Below are positions 26,920 to 34,780 of a stretch of DNA of 64,000 nucleotides, one piece after another. Below the pieces are notes generated by a model. The model saw only the letters and a list, made by a program, of their open reading frames with translations, was not told the origin of the DNA and made no database searches. Each line of letters starts with the position of its first letter. Positions within the stretch are counted from its first letter, which is position 1. The position numbers were made by a program, and so were the translations under genes. Origin of the DNA: Citrobacter amalonaticus (lineage in GTDB: Bacteria; Pseudomonadota; Gammaproteobacteria; Enterobacterales; Enterobacteriaceae); NCBI RefSeq assembly GCF_001559075.2, contig NZ_CP014015.2, positions 4,340,001-4,404,000 on the forward strand, in the 5' to 3' direction.

Positions 26920-27835
26920 AACGTTACTGGCTTTACAGGATGTGCACGTCAATTTCCCGGCGAAGAAAAACTGGCTGGGACGGGTCACCGAACGCGTGCA
27001 TGCGCTCAACGGGATGGATTTACAGATCCGCCGGGGCGAGACGCTGGGGATTGTCGGTGAATCCGGCTGTGGAAAAAGCACGCTGGCGCAGTTGCTCATG
27101 GGGATGCTGAAGCCAAGCCAGGGGCAGTATCAACAGGATTCATCATCGACCGAAATGCAGATGGTATTTCAGGACCCGCTCTCCTCACTGGATCCACGTC
27201 TGCCGGTGTGGCGGATTATCACCGAGCCGGTATGGATTCAGAAACGCAGCAGCGAACGGGAGCGACGGGCGCTGGCGGCAACCTTAGCCAGTCAGGTTGG
27301 GATCCGCCCGGAATACCTCGACCGCCTGCCGCACGCTTTCTCCGGCGGACAGCGTCAGCGCATCGCGATTGCCCGGGCGCTGTCGTCAGAACCGGATGTG
27401 ATCGTGCTGGATGAGCCGACGTCAGCGCTGGATATTTCCGTCCAGGCGCAGATCCTGAACCTGCTGGTCGCGTTGCAGGTCAGTCGCAATCTGACCTACA
27501 TTCTGATCTCGCATAACGTCTCAGTGGTACGCCACATGAGCGACCGGGTGGCAGTGATGTACCTCGGGCAAATCGTCGAACTCGGCGAGACGGCGCAGGT
27601 GCTCTCCACCCCGGCACATCCTTATACCCGCCTGCTGCTGGATTCCGTGCCAAAAACCGGCGCGCCGCTGGCTGAAGAACGGGTGATACGCAAAACGGAA
27701 TTACCTGGCAACCGGGTATTGCCGACGGGCTGTTTTTTTCGTGACCGGTGCCCGTTAGCGACCCACGGCTGCGAAGCACGACAGGCGCTACGCAGGCTTG
27801 ATGTGGGAACGGACGTACGTTGCTGGCGTGCCTGA
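26912..27835 (+). CDS. ddpF: Dipeptide ABC transporter ATPase DdpF
   Basis: A 307-residue ATPase, partner of DdpD. Walker A is GESGCGKS, the signature FSGGQRQRI, Walker B VIVLDEPTSALD and the H-loop ISHN, where the usual His-Asp is His-Asn. The C-terminus carries the cysteine motif GCFFRDRCPLATHGC. The start at 26912 is chosen because GGAG sits 7 bases upstream; a longer in-frame start at 26858 would overlap ddpD by 62 bases without a ribosome site. Last gene of the rpiR-ddpXABCDF unit, followed by a hairpin. Confidence 0.93.
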   Translation: MSETLLALQDVHVNFPAKKNWLGRVTERVHALNGMDLQIRRGETLGIVGESGCGKSTLAQLLMGMLKPSQGQYQQDSSSTEMQMVFQDPLSSLDPRLPVWRIITEPVWIQKRSSERERRALAATLASQVGIRPEYLDRLPHAFSGGQRQRIAIARALSSEPDVIVLDEPTSALDISVQAQILNLLVALQVSRNLTYILISHNVSVVRHMSDRVAVMYLGQIVELGETAQVLSTPAHPYTRLLLDSVPKTGAPLAEERVIRKTELPGNRVLPTGCFFRDRCPLATHGCEARQALRRLDVGTDVRCWRA

Positions 27836-27876
27836 TGACAGGCACGGTTACCGGAGGCTGATTTCAACATGTTTAT

Positions 27877-27902
27877 GCCCGGTCAGCATCACGCGACCGG
27901 GC
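27877..27902. terminator. GCCCGG-type hairpin between ddpF and osmC
   Basis: Stem GCCCGGTC / GACCGGGC (8 bp) with a 10-base loop between converging genes; likely stops both transcripts. Confidence 0.65.
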
Positions 27903-27912
27903 AATACTGTCA

Positions 27913-28344
27913 TTACGACTTCAGTTGATAATCGAGGGTGATTTCCGCTTTCAGCACCTGCGACACCGGGCAGCCGGCTTTCGCTTTCTGGATGATACCG
28001 TCGAAGGTGGCGGCATCGATTCCCGGCACGTTCACTTCGCTGTGCAGCGCGATTTTGGTAATCGCAAAACCGGCATCAACTTTATCCAGCGACACGTCAG
28101 CCGTGGTGTCGATGGCATCCGGCGTAAAGCCCGCCTCGCCAAGCATCAATGAAAGCGCCATTGAGAAACAGGCGGCATGCGCTGCGCCGATCAACTCTTC
28201 CGGATTGGTGCCTTTCGCCCCTTCAAAACGGGTATTGAAACCATAAGGCTGCTGGTTCAGCACGCCGCTTTCCGTCGAAACGGTGCCTTTTCCGCGTTTG
28301 ATATCGCCTTCCCAGTGTGCCTGACCTTTCTTATGGATTGTCAT
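27913..28344 (-). CDS. osmC: Osmotically inducible peroxiredoxin OsmC
   Basis: A 143-residue thiol peroxidase, the usual OsmC length, reducing organic hydroperoxides. The peroxidatic and resolving cysteines are Cys59 (AAHAACFSMAL) and Cys125 (AKAGCPVSQVL). It acts in the cytoplasm as a dimer. In E. coli osmC is induced by osmotic stress and stationary phase through RpoS and Rcs. Here the upstream 227 bp to sra contain no bdm gene, which separates the two in E. coli. Confidence 0.97.
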   Translation of the reverse strand: MTIHKKGQAHWEGDIKRGKGTVSTESGVLNQQPYGFNTRFEGAKGTNPEELIGAAHAACFSMALSLMLGEAGFTPDAIDTTADVSLDKVDAGFAITKIALHSEVNVPGIDAATFDGIIQKAKAGCPVSQVLKAEITLDYQLKS

Positions 28345-28571
28345 CGTTCGCTCCTTATTGTCGTCGGGATAACAAGTATAGGACGTTCACCCGATTTCGT
28401 GGCTGTTAGCAGAGACTTCTTAATTCCCTGCTTACACATTGACCTTTCCGATTAAATGTCCGACTATCAATCAGGTCGGTATCCATCGGTACCGTCGACC
28501 TTAAGGGTTATATTTCGTCCGAAGTCACATGGACTCATCCTTGAAACCAGTAACAGGATAAAGGAGTTAGA

Positions 28572-28715
28572 ATGAAATCGAACCGTCAGGCCCGTCATAT
28601 TCTTGGACTGGACCATAAAATTTCCAATCAGCGCAAAGTGGTGACTGAAGGTGAAAAATCCAGCGTGGTGAACAACCCTACCGGCAGAAAACGCCACGCA
28701 GACAGCAAAAAGTAA
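28572..28715 (+). CDS. sra: Stationary-phase ribosome-associated protein Sra
   Basis: A 47-residue basic protein (MKSNRQARHILGLDHKISNQ at the start, RKRHADSKK at the end) that I recognise as Sra, formerly ribosomal protein S22/RpsV. It binds the 30S subunit mainly in stationary phase. AAGGAG lies 7 bases before the ATG, and a clear intrinsic terminator follows. Its place between osmC and maeA is the E. coli position. Confidence 0.95.
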   Translation: MKSNRQARHILGLDHKISNQRKVVTEGEKSSVVNNPTGRKRHADSKK

Positions 28716-28740
28716 CCGCACAGCCCGAATATGACGATAA

Positions 28741-28768
28741 ACACCATCGCAAACGCGATGGTGTTTTT
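28741..28768 (+). terminator. Intrinsic terminator of sra
   Basis: Perfect 10-bp stem ACACCATCGC / GCGATGGTGT, loop AAAC, then TTTT, 25 bp after the sra stop. Confidence 0.9.
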
Positions 28769-28886
28769 GCTTACAAAAGCCTTAATCCATGCGCGATGCT
28801 TTATACTCTGTGCCCGATGCCCTGGTGGAATGGCAACATATTATAAAAAGTGCCAGGGACGGATATTCAAAAAAAGAGTGAGTGAC

Positions 28887-30584
28887 ATGGAAACCAAAAG
28901 CAAAAAACTGCGTTCCCTTTATATTCCTTACGCTGGCCCTGTATTGCTGGAATTCCCCTTACTGAATAAAGGCAGTGCTTTCAGTATGGAAGAGCGCCGT
29001 AACTTCAACCTGCTGGGGTTACTGCCGGAAGTGGTCGAGTCGATTGAAGAACAGGCAGAACGTGCCTGGATCCAGTATCAGGGATTCAAAACGGAAATCG
29101 ACAAACATATCTACCTACGCAATATTCAGGATACCAACGAAACCCTGTTCTACCGACTGGTGCATAACCATCTCGATGAGATGATGCCGGTGATCTATAC
29201 CCCAACGGTCGGTGCGGCCTGTGAACGTTTCTCCGAGATTTATCGTCGCGCGCGCGGCGTGTTCATCTCCTACCAGAACCGCCACAACATGGATGACATC
29301 CTGCAAAACGTCCCCAACCACAACATCAAAGTGATTGTGGTCACCGACGGCGAGCGGATTCTTGGCCTGGGCGACCAGGGGATCGGCGGGATGGGCATTC
29401 CCATCGGTAAGCTTTCGCTGTATACCGCCTGTGGCGGCATCAGCCCGGCCTACACCCTGCCGGTCGTGCTGGATGTGGGAACCAACAACCCGCAACTGCT
29501 CAACGATCCGTTATACATGGGCTGGCGCAATCCGCGCATCACCGACGACGAATACTATGCGTTTGTCGATGAATTCATTCAGGCCGTTAAGCACCGCTGG
29601 CCGGACGTTCTGCTGCAGTTTGAAGACTTCGCGCAGAAAAACGCCATGCCGCTGCTTAACCGCTATCGCGACGAAATCTGCTCGTTCAACGATGACATTC
29701 AGGGCACCGCCGCGGTGACCGTTGGCACGCTGATCGCCGCCAGCCGGGCGGCAGGCAGCCAGCTTAGCGAACAGAAAATTGTCTTCCTCGGCGCGGGTTC
29801 AGCCGGTTGCGGTATTGCCGAACAGATCATTGCCCAGATCCAGCGTGAAGGATTAAGTGAAGAGGCCGCGCGCCAGAGAGTCTTCATGGTGGATCGCTTT
29901 GGCCTGCTGACCGACCAGATGCCGAATCTGCTCTCCTTCCAGACCAAACTGGTGCAGAAACGTGAAAATCTGCAGGCGTGGGATACCGACAACGAGGTGC
30001 TGTCGCTGCTTGATGTGGTCCGTAACGTTAAGCCTGACATTCTGATTGGGGTTTCCGGGCAAACCGGTCTGTTCACCGAAGAGATCATCCGCGAAATGCA
30101 CAAGCATTGCCCGCGTCCGATCGTGATGCCGCTGTCGAACCCCACCTCGCGTGTGGAAGCGACGCCGCAGGACATCATCGCCTGGACCGAAGGCAACGCG
30201 CTGGTCGCTACCGGCAGTCCATTTATGCCGGTGGTCTGGAAAGACAAAGTCTATCCTATCGCCCAGTGTAACAATGCCTATATTTTCCCGGGGATTGGGC
30301 TGGGCGTGATTGCCTCCGGCGCCTCCCGCATTACCGATGAGATGCTGATGTCCGCCAGTGAAACGCTGGCCCAGTACTCGCCGCTGGTGCTTAACGGCGA
30401 AGGTCTGGTGTTGCCTGAACTGAAAGACATTCAGACCGTCTCGCGCGCCATTGCGTTTGCCGTCGGGAAGATGGCGCAGCAACAGGGCGTGGCGGTGAAA
30501 ACCTCCGCCGAAGCGCTGTTGCAGGCTATCGAAGAGAACTTCTGGCAAGCGGAATATCGCGACTATCGTCGTACTTCTATCTGA
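28887..30584 (+). CDS. maeA: NAD-dependent malic enzyme MaeA (SfcA)
   Basis: A 565-residue enzyme, identical in length to E. coli MaeA, which oxidatively decarboxylates L-malate to pyruvate with NAD. The malic domain (about 70-250) carries the conserved tyrosine and metal-binding ED residues (LQFEDFAQKNAMPLL), and the NAD domain has GAGSAGCGIA. The start METKSKK at 28887 is chosen because it matches the known N-terminus; the frame is open 52 codons upstream through the sra terminator, which is not coding. Feeds gluconeogenic and C4-acid metabolism. A GC-rich hairpin follows. Confidence 0.97.
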   Translation: METKSKKLRSLYIPYAGPVLLEFPLLNKGSAFSMEERRNFNLLGLLPEVVESIEEQAERAWIQYQGFKTEIDKHIYLRNIQDTNETLFYRLVHNHLDEMMPVIYTPTVGAACERFSEIYRRARGVFISYQNRHNMDDILQNVPNHNIKVIVVTDGERILGLGDQGIGGMGIPIGKLSLYTACGGISPAYTLPVVLDVGTNNPQLLNDPLYMGWRNPRITDDEYYAFVDEFIQAVKHRWPDVLLQFEDFAQKNAMPLLNRYRDEICSFNDDIQGTAAVTVGTLIAASRAAGSQLSEQKIVFLGAGSAGCGIAEQIIAQIQREGLSEEAARQRVFMVDRFGLLTDQMPNLLSFQTKLVQKRENLQAWDTDNEVLSLLDVVRNVKPDILIGVSGQTGLFTEEIIREMHKHCPRPIVMPLSNPTSRVEATPQDIIAWTEGNALVATGSPFMPVVWKDKVYPIAQCNNAYIFPGIGLGVIASGASRITDEMLMSASETLAQYSPLVLNGEGLVLPELKDIQTVSRAIAFAVGKMAQQQGVAVKTSAEALLQAIEENFWQAEYRDYRRTSI

Positions 30585-30590
30585 CGAACC

Positions 30591-30614
30591 GCCCGGCGGC
30601 GCCTGCTGCCGGGC
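30591..30614 (+). terminator. Hairpin after maeA (GCCCGG type)
   Basis: Stem GCCCGGC / GCCGGGC (7 bp), 10-base loop, 6 bp after the maeA stop; only a weak T-run follows. Confidence 0.55.
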
Positions 30615-30695
30615 CTTCAGGCTTGCGCTGTCTCATCACTTGCGATTACACTTTCGCCATCGATTAACATTCGGATAAATAAAAGGAGGATACTT

Positions 30696-30779
30696 ATGCT
30701 GTACTGTGAACGCTTCATCGCTTCACATGCTTTTGGCGATCGCCAGTGCTCAAGCGTTATCGGTATCGTGCTGCGATAA
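30696..30779 (+). CDS. Probable 27-residue leader peptide before the ABC-F gene
   Basis: An ATG reading frame of 27 codons (starts MLYCERFIAS, ends VIGIVLR) with an unusually strong ribosome site, AAAAGGAGGA, five bases upstream. Its stop codon lies inside the second arm of a long stem-loop, and the ABC-F gene starts 113 bp further. The arrangement resembles the translated leaders that control antibiotic-responsive ABC-F genes in Gram-positive bacteria. Coding status is inferred from the ribosome site and placement; I do not recognise the peptide. Confidence 0.55.
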   Translation: MLYCERFIASHAFGDRQCSSVIGIVLR

Positions 30780-30871
30780 CTTCTGCTTGAGCGAAGCTAA
30801 CTTCTGAATTCCCCTTCTCTCGGGCTTACCGGGTTATCGTCAGCGATGTTTGACGAGGCGTTTTGACGCCT
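30748..30871 (+). promoter_or_regulatory. Candidate attenuator with competing stems upstream of ABC-F
   Basis: GCTCAAGC+GTTATCG (30748-30762) pairs with CGATAAC (30774-30780) and GCTTGAGC (30785-30792), 15 bp with a 4-base bulge. A second copy of GTTATCG at 30833-30839 could pair with the same CGATAAC instead. A further hairpin AGGCGT / ACGCCT (30856-30871) lies 22 bp before the ABC-F start. A 9-base direct repeat TAACTTCTG occurs at 30777 and 30798. Mutually exclusive pairing near a short frame is the layout of an attenuator. Confidence 0.5.
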
Positions 30872-30892
30872 GTAACTCTTGAGTAAGCAACA

Positions 30893-32608
30893 ATGAGCAC
30901 ATTACTAACCGCACAATCCCTGCACGTTGATACGGCGTTCGGCACGCTTTTCGACGATCTGACGTTTACCCTAAAAAAAGGCGATCGCATTGGGCTGATC
31001 GGCTACAACGGCTGCGGCAAAAGCACGCTGCTGAAAGTTCTCGACGGTTCGATTGTCCCGACTGGCGGCACTCTGGCGCTGGCGAACCACTGCCATCTTG
31101 CGCGTGTCGAACAGCACCTGCCCGACGAGATCCTGCCGCTGACGTTACAGGAAGCCGTTCTGGCACAACTTCCTGAACATGAACGGGCCAGCCAGCTCTG
31201 GCAGGTGGAGGCGTTACTCGCGCAAATGGGCTTCAGTGTCCAGGATCTGCAATTAACGGCGCAAACCCTGAGTGGCGGTCAGCATACGCGTTTGTTGCTG
31301 GCCCGCGCGCTGATGCGCCAGCCTGATCTGCTGCTGCTTGACGAACCGGGAAACCACCTGGATTTGCCGACGTTACTGTGGCTGGAGCAGTTTTTACAGA
31401 ACTGGTCCGGCAGTTTTGTGGTGGTGTCCCACGATCCGCAACTGCTGGATGCGATCACAAACGGCACGTGGATCCTGCGCGATCGTACCCTGCACGCCTT
31501 TGCATTGCCCTGCAGCGCGGCACGCCAGGCACTGCTTGAGCGCGATGCCAGCGACGCGTTGCGTCATAAGGCGGAACAAAAAGAGATCGATCGCGTCACC
31601 GCCAGTGCTAAACGGCTGGCAACCTGGGGCCGGGTGTATGACAACGAAGATCTGTCGCGCAAAGCGAAGCAAATGGAAAAACAGGTGTTACGTCTCAAGG
31701 AGGTGCAAACGGATCTGACGGCAGGAAGTCAGTGGTCACTAACATTGCACGGAGACGCGCTACGGGCAGACCGTCTGCTGGAACTGTCGCAGTTGTCGGT
31801 CACGCCTGCCCCAGAAGCGCCGACGCTGTTTACCATTGACGGCATCCGCCTGAAAAGTGGTGACCGGGTGGCGATCGTCGGGCGCAACGGTTGCGGTAAA
31901 TCGTCACTGTTAAAACTGATCTGGCAGCATTATCAGACGGAACTGGCATCAGATTCGCTGCGCCTCCACCCTCGCGTAACGCTGGGCTACTACGATCAGA
32001 CGCTGCATCAATTACCGGATGACGCGTCGTTGTTTGACGCCCTTGAACCGTTCGCCCCGCAGCCGGATATCCGCAAAATGGCGCTGATTAGCGCGGGATT
32101 TCCGTGGATACGCCACGCGCAATTGGTCAGTACGTTAAGCGGCGGCGAGCGTTCTCGTCTGCTGTTTGTCGGCCTGTCGCTGGCGCGTTATAGCCTGCTG
32201 ATGCTGGATGAACCGACCAACCATCTGGATATGGAAGGTAAAGAGGCGCTGGCACAGACCCTGCAAACCTTTGAAGGCGGCGTGCTGTTGGTCAGTCACG
32301 ATCGTCAACTCATCAGCCAGAGCTGTAATCGGTTCTGGTTTGTTGACGACGGCGAGCTGAGCGAATGGCACGATCTGGACGCCGTCTATGCCCGTATCCG
32401 GCAAACCACGCTGGAACACTCGTCGGCGGTTGTAAAAGAGTACGATCCACTTATCGCGGAGCGCAGCGACGATGACAGTCTGCTGGAAAAGCTGCTGATG
32501 CTTGAGCAACGTCTGGCTGAGGATCTGGCCCGTAAACCCAGACACCAGAAGCCGCAGTTGCAAGCTCAGTGGCGTAAAGAGATAGACGACATCACCGCGC
32601 GTCTTTAA
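30893..32608 (+). CDS. ABC-F family ATPase (ribosome-associated type)
   Basis: A 571-residue soluble protein with two ABC ATPase domains and no membrane segment, the ABC-F layout. Domain 1: Walker A GYNGCGKST (37-45), signature LSGGQ, Walker B LLLLDEPGNHLD, where Gly replaces the usual Thr. Domain 2: Walker A GRNGCGKSS, signature LSGGERSR, Walker B LMLDEPTNHLD. A charged helical linker (about residues 205-275) fits the P-site tRNA interaction motif region. ABC-F proteins act on the ribosomal E site to rescue stalls or give antibiotic resistance. It is not one of the four E. coli members (EttA, Uup, YbiT, YheS) as far as I can tell. The probable leader peptide upstream suggests control by translation state. 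Confidence 0.88.
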   Translation: MSTLLTAQSLHVDTAFGTLFDDLTFTLKKGDRIGLIGYNGCGKSTLLKVLDGSIVPTGGTLALANHCHLARVEQHLPDEILPLTLQEAVLAQLPEHERASQLWQVEALLAQMGFSVQDLQLTAQTLSGGQHTRLLLARALMRQPDLLLLDEPGNHLDLPTLLWLEQFLQNWSGSFVVVSHDPQLLDAITNGTWILRDRTLHAFALPCSAARQALLERDASDALRHKAEQKEIDRVTASAKRLATWGRVYDNEDLSRKAKQMEKQVLRLKEVQTDLTAGSQWSLTLHGDALRADRLLELSQLSVTPAPEAPTLFTIDGIRLKSGDRVAIVGRNGCGKSSLLKLIWQHYQTELASDSLRLHPRVTLGYYDQTLHQLPDDASLFDALEPFAPQPDIRKMALISAGFPWIRHAQLVSTLSGGERSRLLFVGLSLARYSLLMLDEPTNHLDMEGKEALAQTLQTFEGGVLLVSHDRQLISQSCNRFWFVDDGELSEWHDLDAVYARIRQTTLEHSSAVVKEYDPLIAERSDDDSLLEKLLMLEQRLAEDLARKPRHQKPQLQAQWRKEIDDITARL

Positions 32609-32615
32609 CCCTCAA

Positions 32616-32643
32616 TGCCCGGCAACGCGAAGTTTGCCGGGCA
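32616..32643 (+). terminator. Terminator of the ABC-F gene (GCCCGG type)
   Basis: Stem TGCCCGGCAA / TTGCCGGGCA (10 bp) with an 8-base loop, 7 bp after the stop codon, followed by ATTTG. Confidence 0.75.
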
Positions 32644-32787
32644 ATTTGCGTAGCGCTTTCCAGTATTCATCCCCTCTTCTTTTCTCTTTCTTCATTTCGC
32701 CACACAATCGCACACGCGATGGCGAAAATTGTTGCGCCTAACGGAACATAATGCTACTGTTCCTCATGAAGGAACGAGGTGAAATGG

Positions 32788-33066
32788 ATGATCATGAATT
32801 TCAGGCACAAGGGATTACGCGACCTGTTTCTTCACGGTAAAACGTCAGGCGTGCTGGCAAAGCACGTCAAACGTTTGCGACACCGCCTCGCCGTGATTGA
32901 CGCCGCAGGCTGCGTGAACGATATCAACATGCCCGGTTACCGACTGCATCCCCTGAGCGGCGATCGTGATGGCGTCTGGTCAATATCGGTTTCAGGCAAC
33001 TGGCGTATGACGTTCGAATTCGTCAATGGCGATGCGTACATTCTGGATTACGAGGATTATCACTGA
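32788..33066 (+). CDS. higB: HigB-family toxin (RelE/ParE superfamily mRNA interferase)
   Basis: A 92-residue protein of the HigB family (plasmid maintenance killer). The characteristic segments FRHKGLRDLF near the start and GYRLHPLSGDRDGVWSISVSGNWRMTFEF in the second half are complete. Such toxins cleave mRNA on the ribosome. GAGGTG precedes the ATG at 32788; a GTG at 32779 overlaps that site and is less likely. The stop overlaps the antitoxin start (TGATG), the usual toxin-first order of higBA. Confidence 0.92.
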   Translation: MIMNFRHKGLRDLFLHGKTSGVLAKHVKRLRHRLAVIDAAGCVNDINMPGYRLHPLSGDRDGVWSISVSGNWRMTFEFVNGDAYILDYEDYH

Positions 33067-33350
33067 TGAAAATGGCGAATCATCCCCGCCCCGGGGATAT
33101 CATTCAGGAAGCGCTGGACGAACTGAACGTCAGTTTGCGTGAATTTGCCAGAGCAATGGAGATTGCGCCCTCAACCGCCAGCCGGTTACTCACGGGCAAA
33201 GCGGCACTCACCCCGGAAATGGCGATCAAACTTTCGGTGGTGATCGGCAGTTCCCCGGAAATGTGGCTGAATCTGCAAAGTACCTGGAGTCTGGCGCAAG
33301 CGCAAAAAAGCGTAGACATTTCCCGCCTGCGCCGTCTGGCGGTGCAGTAG
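33066..33350 (+). CDS. higA: HigA-family antitoxin (YddM)
   Basis: A 94-residue helix-turn-helix protein of the HigA/VapI family, close to E. coli YddM as I remember it (MKMANHPRPGDIIQE start). The HTH lies at about residues 22-60 (VSLREFARAMEIAPSTASRLLTGKAAL). It neutralises HigB and represses the operon promoter. Coupled to higB by a one-base overlap, so the pair here is a complete toxin-antitoxin unit. Confidence 0.94.
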   Translation: MKMANHPRPGDIIQEALDELNVSLREFARAMEIAPSTASRLLTGKAALTPEMAIKLSVVIGSSPEMWLNLQSTWSLAQAQKSVDISRLRRLAVQ

Positions 33351-33361
33351 CCGCGTTGACA

Positions 33362-33386
33362 GCCGGACTGGCAAACGCCGTCCGGC
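33362..33386. terminator. Hairpin between higA and the pyrophosphatase gene
   Basis: Stem GCCGGAC / GTCCGGC (7 bp) with an 11-base loop between converging genes, followed by AAAA on the plus strand, a U-run for the minus-strand gene only if transcription reaches that far. Confidence 0.45.
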
Positions 33387-33394
33387 AAAATCGC

Positions 33395-33997
33395 TTATTG
33401 CTGTGGGTTTTTCGCTTTCCAGGCATCCCATGCCTGTTTGATTTCCTGCTTCGCGGTCGCCGCGTCGTTAAAGCCGTTCAGCTCTACTTTCTTGCGCCCT
33501 TCCGGTAATTCTTTGTAGACGCGGAAGAACGATTCCAGCCGCTGAACCTCAATTTTCGGCAGGTCGGCCAGTTCCTTGATGTCGTCATACGTAGGATCAA
33601 TTTTGCTGGCAGGAACCGCCACAATTTTGTCATCCTTGTCGCCGCCATCAATCATCTTCAGTACGCCAATTGCACGCAGCTTGATCAGCGTTCCCGGAGC
33701 CATCGGGGCGCGGGTGTAAAAAATCACATCCAGCGGATCGCCATCACCTGCCAGCGACTGGGTCAGCGAGCCGTAGTTTGCCGGATAGGCCACCGGCATC
33801 GACTGAAAGCGGTCCGCGATGATAAACCCGGTTTTAGCGTCGGTTTCATATTTAATGATCCCGCCAGCCGGGATTTCCGTCACAGCATAAAATTCTTCCG
33901 GATTGTTCTCCGGCTGTGGGAACTCGAGGACGTTCTGCGCCTGAACTGACGCGGAAAGAAGTACGCTCACAGCGAGCAATTTCTTGACCAGATGCAT
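33395..33997 (-). CDS. Exported family I inorganic pyrophosphatase
   Basis: A 200-residue pyrophosphatase with a clear Sec signal peptide (MHLVKKLLAV then a hydrophobic stretch, cleavage near VQA, residue 20). The catalytic metal-binding motif GDGDPLDVI gives Asp85, Asp87 and Asp90, and DGGDKDDKI supplies the later aspartates; the family substrate-binding KYE is also present (IIKYETD). Family I enzymes are normally cytoplasmic; this one should hydrolyse pyrophosphate in the periplasm. The housekeeping ppa must lie elsewhere. It stands alone between higBA and fdnGHI with hairpins on both sides, and I do not know it from E. coli K-12. Confidence 0.9.
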   Translation of the reverse strand: MHLVKKLLAVSVLLSASVQAQNVLEFPQPENNPEEFYAVTEIPAGGIIKYETDAKTGFIIADRFQSMPVAYPANYGSLTQSLAGDGDPLDVIFYTRAPMAPGTLIKLRAIGVLKMIDGGDKDDKIVAVPASKIDPTYDDIKELADLPKIEVQRLESFFRVYKELPEGRKKVELNGFNDAATAKQEIKQAWDAWKAKNPQQ

Positions 33998-34074
33998 TGT
34001 CGGTTAACTCTTCGGTTATTTGTGAAGACAACACGTTACGTTTAGCCGATGACAGTCTCATGACGTTTTTATGG

Positions 34075-34106
34075 CAAAAAAAAGGCGCTACCGGTGTAGC
34101 GCCTTT
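34075..34106 (-). terminator. Intrinsic terminator of fdnGHI
   Basis: Stem AAAGGCGCTAC / GTAGCGCCTTT (11 bp) with a 4-base loop; on the minus strand it is followed by a run of T. It lies 17 bp after the fdnI stop. Confidence 0.9.
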
Positions 34107-34123
34107 AGCGGTGAAAAAGAGAA

Positions 34124-34780
34124 TTAGTTCAACCCTTCTTCACTCTCTTTTTTCGCATCTGCTTTCTCGATGTCACGGTACCAGCGCGGGTGGTGTTTTT
34201 TCGCCCAGCGGCGACTCACCTTCCCTTCAACCATCCCTTTAATCGATCCTTTCACCCAGAATGCCATATACATATGAATGAGGATGGCGTGGATCAGAAT
34301 GATCCCTGCCGCCGCGTGGATCAGCAGGCTGTAACGCACCACCTGCATCGGGAAGTACTGCGCGAAATACGGACGCCAGATAATCACGCCGGTCACCAAC
34401 AGCACAAAAATCATGCTCATGATCGACCAGAACATCATCTTCTGCCCGGCGTTATATTTGCCGACATCCGCCACTTTGTGTTCGTTGCCTTTCAGCACTT
34501 CGACAATGTTTTTCAACCACGGAAGGTCTTTCTTATCCGGGATGTTGTGGTGGACGAAGCGGACAAACATGAACATCAGCGCGACAAAAATCGCTACGCC
34601 AAAGAACGGGTGCAGAATGCGCCCCATCTGCGGCGTACCGAAGGTTTGCGTCAGCCATTGCAGCGTCGGGAAGAAAAATGAAATCCCCGACAGCGCGACC
34701 AGGAAGAAGCAAATCACCACCGTCCAGTGACAGGCGCGGTCGATGAACTTCGTGCGCACAATCATTTTCGACTTACTCAT
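34124..34780 (-). CDS. fdnI: Formate dehydrogenase-N cytochrome b556 subunit FdnI
   Basis: A 218-residue inner-membrane protein with four predicted membrane helices and histidines for two b haems, passing electrons from FdnH to menaquinone. The start MSKSKMIVRTKFIDRACHW at 34780 matches the E. coli protein; the frame extends further upstream inside fdnH but without need. It overlaps the fdnH stop by 8 bp. Confidence 0.96.
   Translation of the reverse strand: MSKSKMIVRTKFIDRACHWTVVICFFLVALSGISFFFPTLQWLTQTFGTPQMGRILHPFFGVAIFVALMFMFVRFVHHNIPDKKDLPWLKNIVEVLKGNEHKVADVGKYNAGQKMMFWSIMSMIFVLLVTGVIIWRPYFAQYFPMQVVRYSLLIHAAAGIILIHAILIHMYMAFWVKGSIKGMVEGKVSRRWAKKHHPRWYRDIEKADAKKESEEGLN

Noticed and set aside
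28731..28886. 52-codon N-terminal extension of maeA
   Set aside because: It would translate through the sra terminator hairpin; the 565-residue form matches the known protein exactly.
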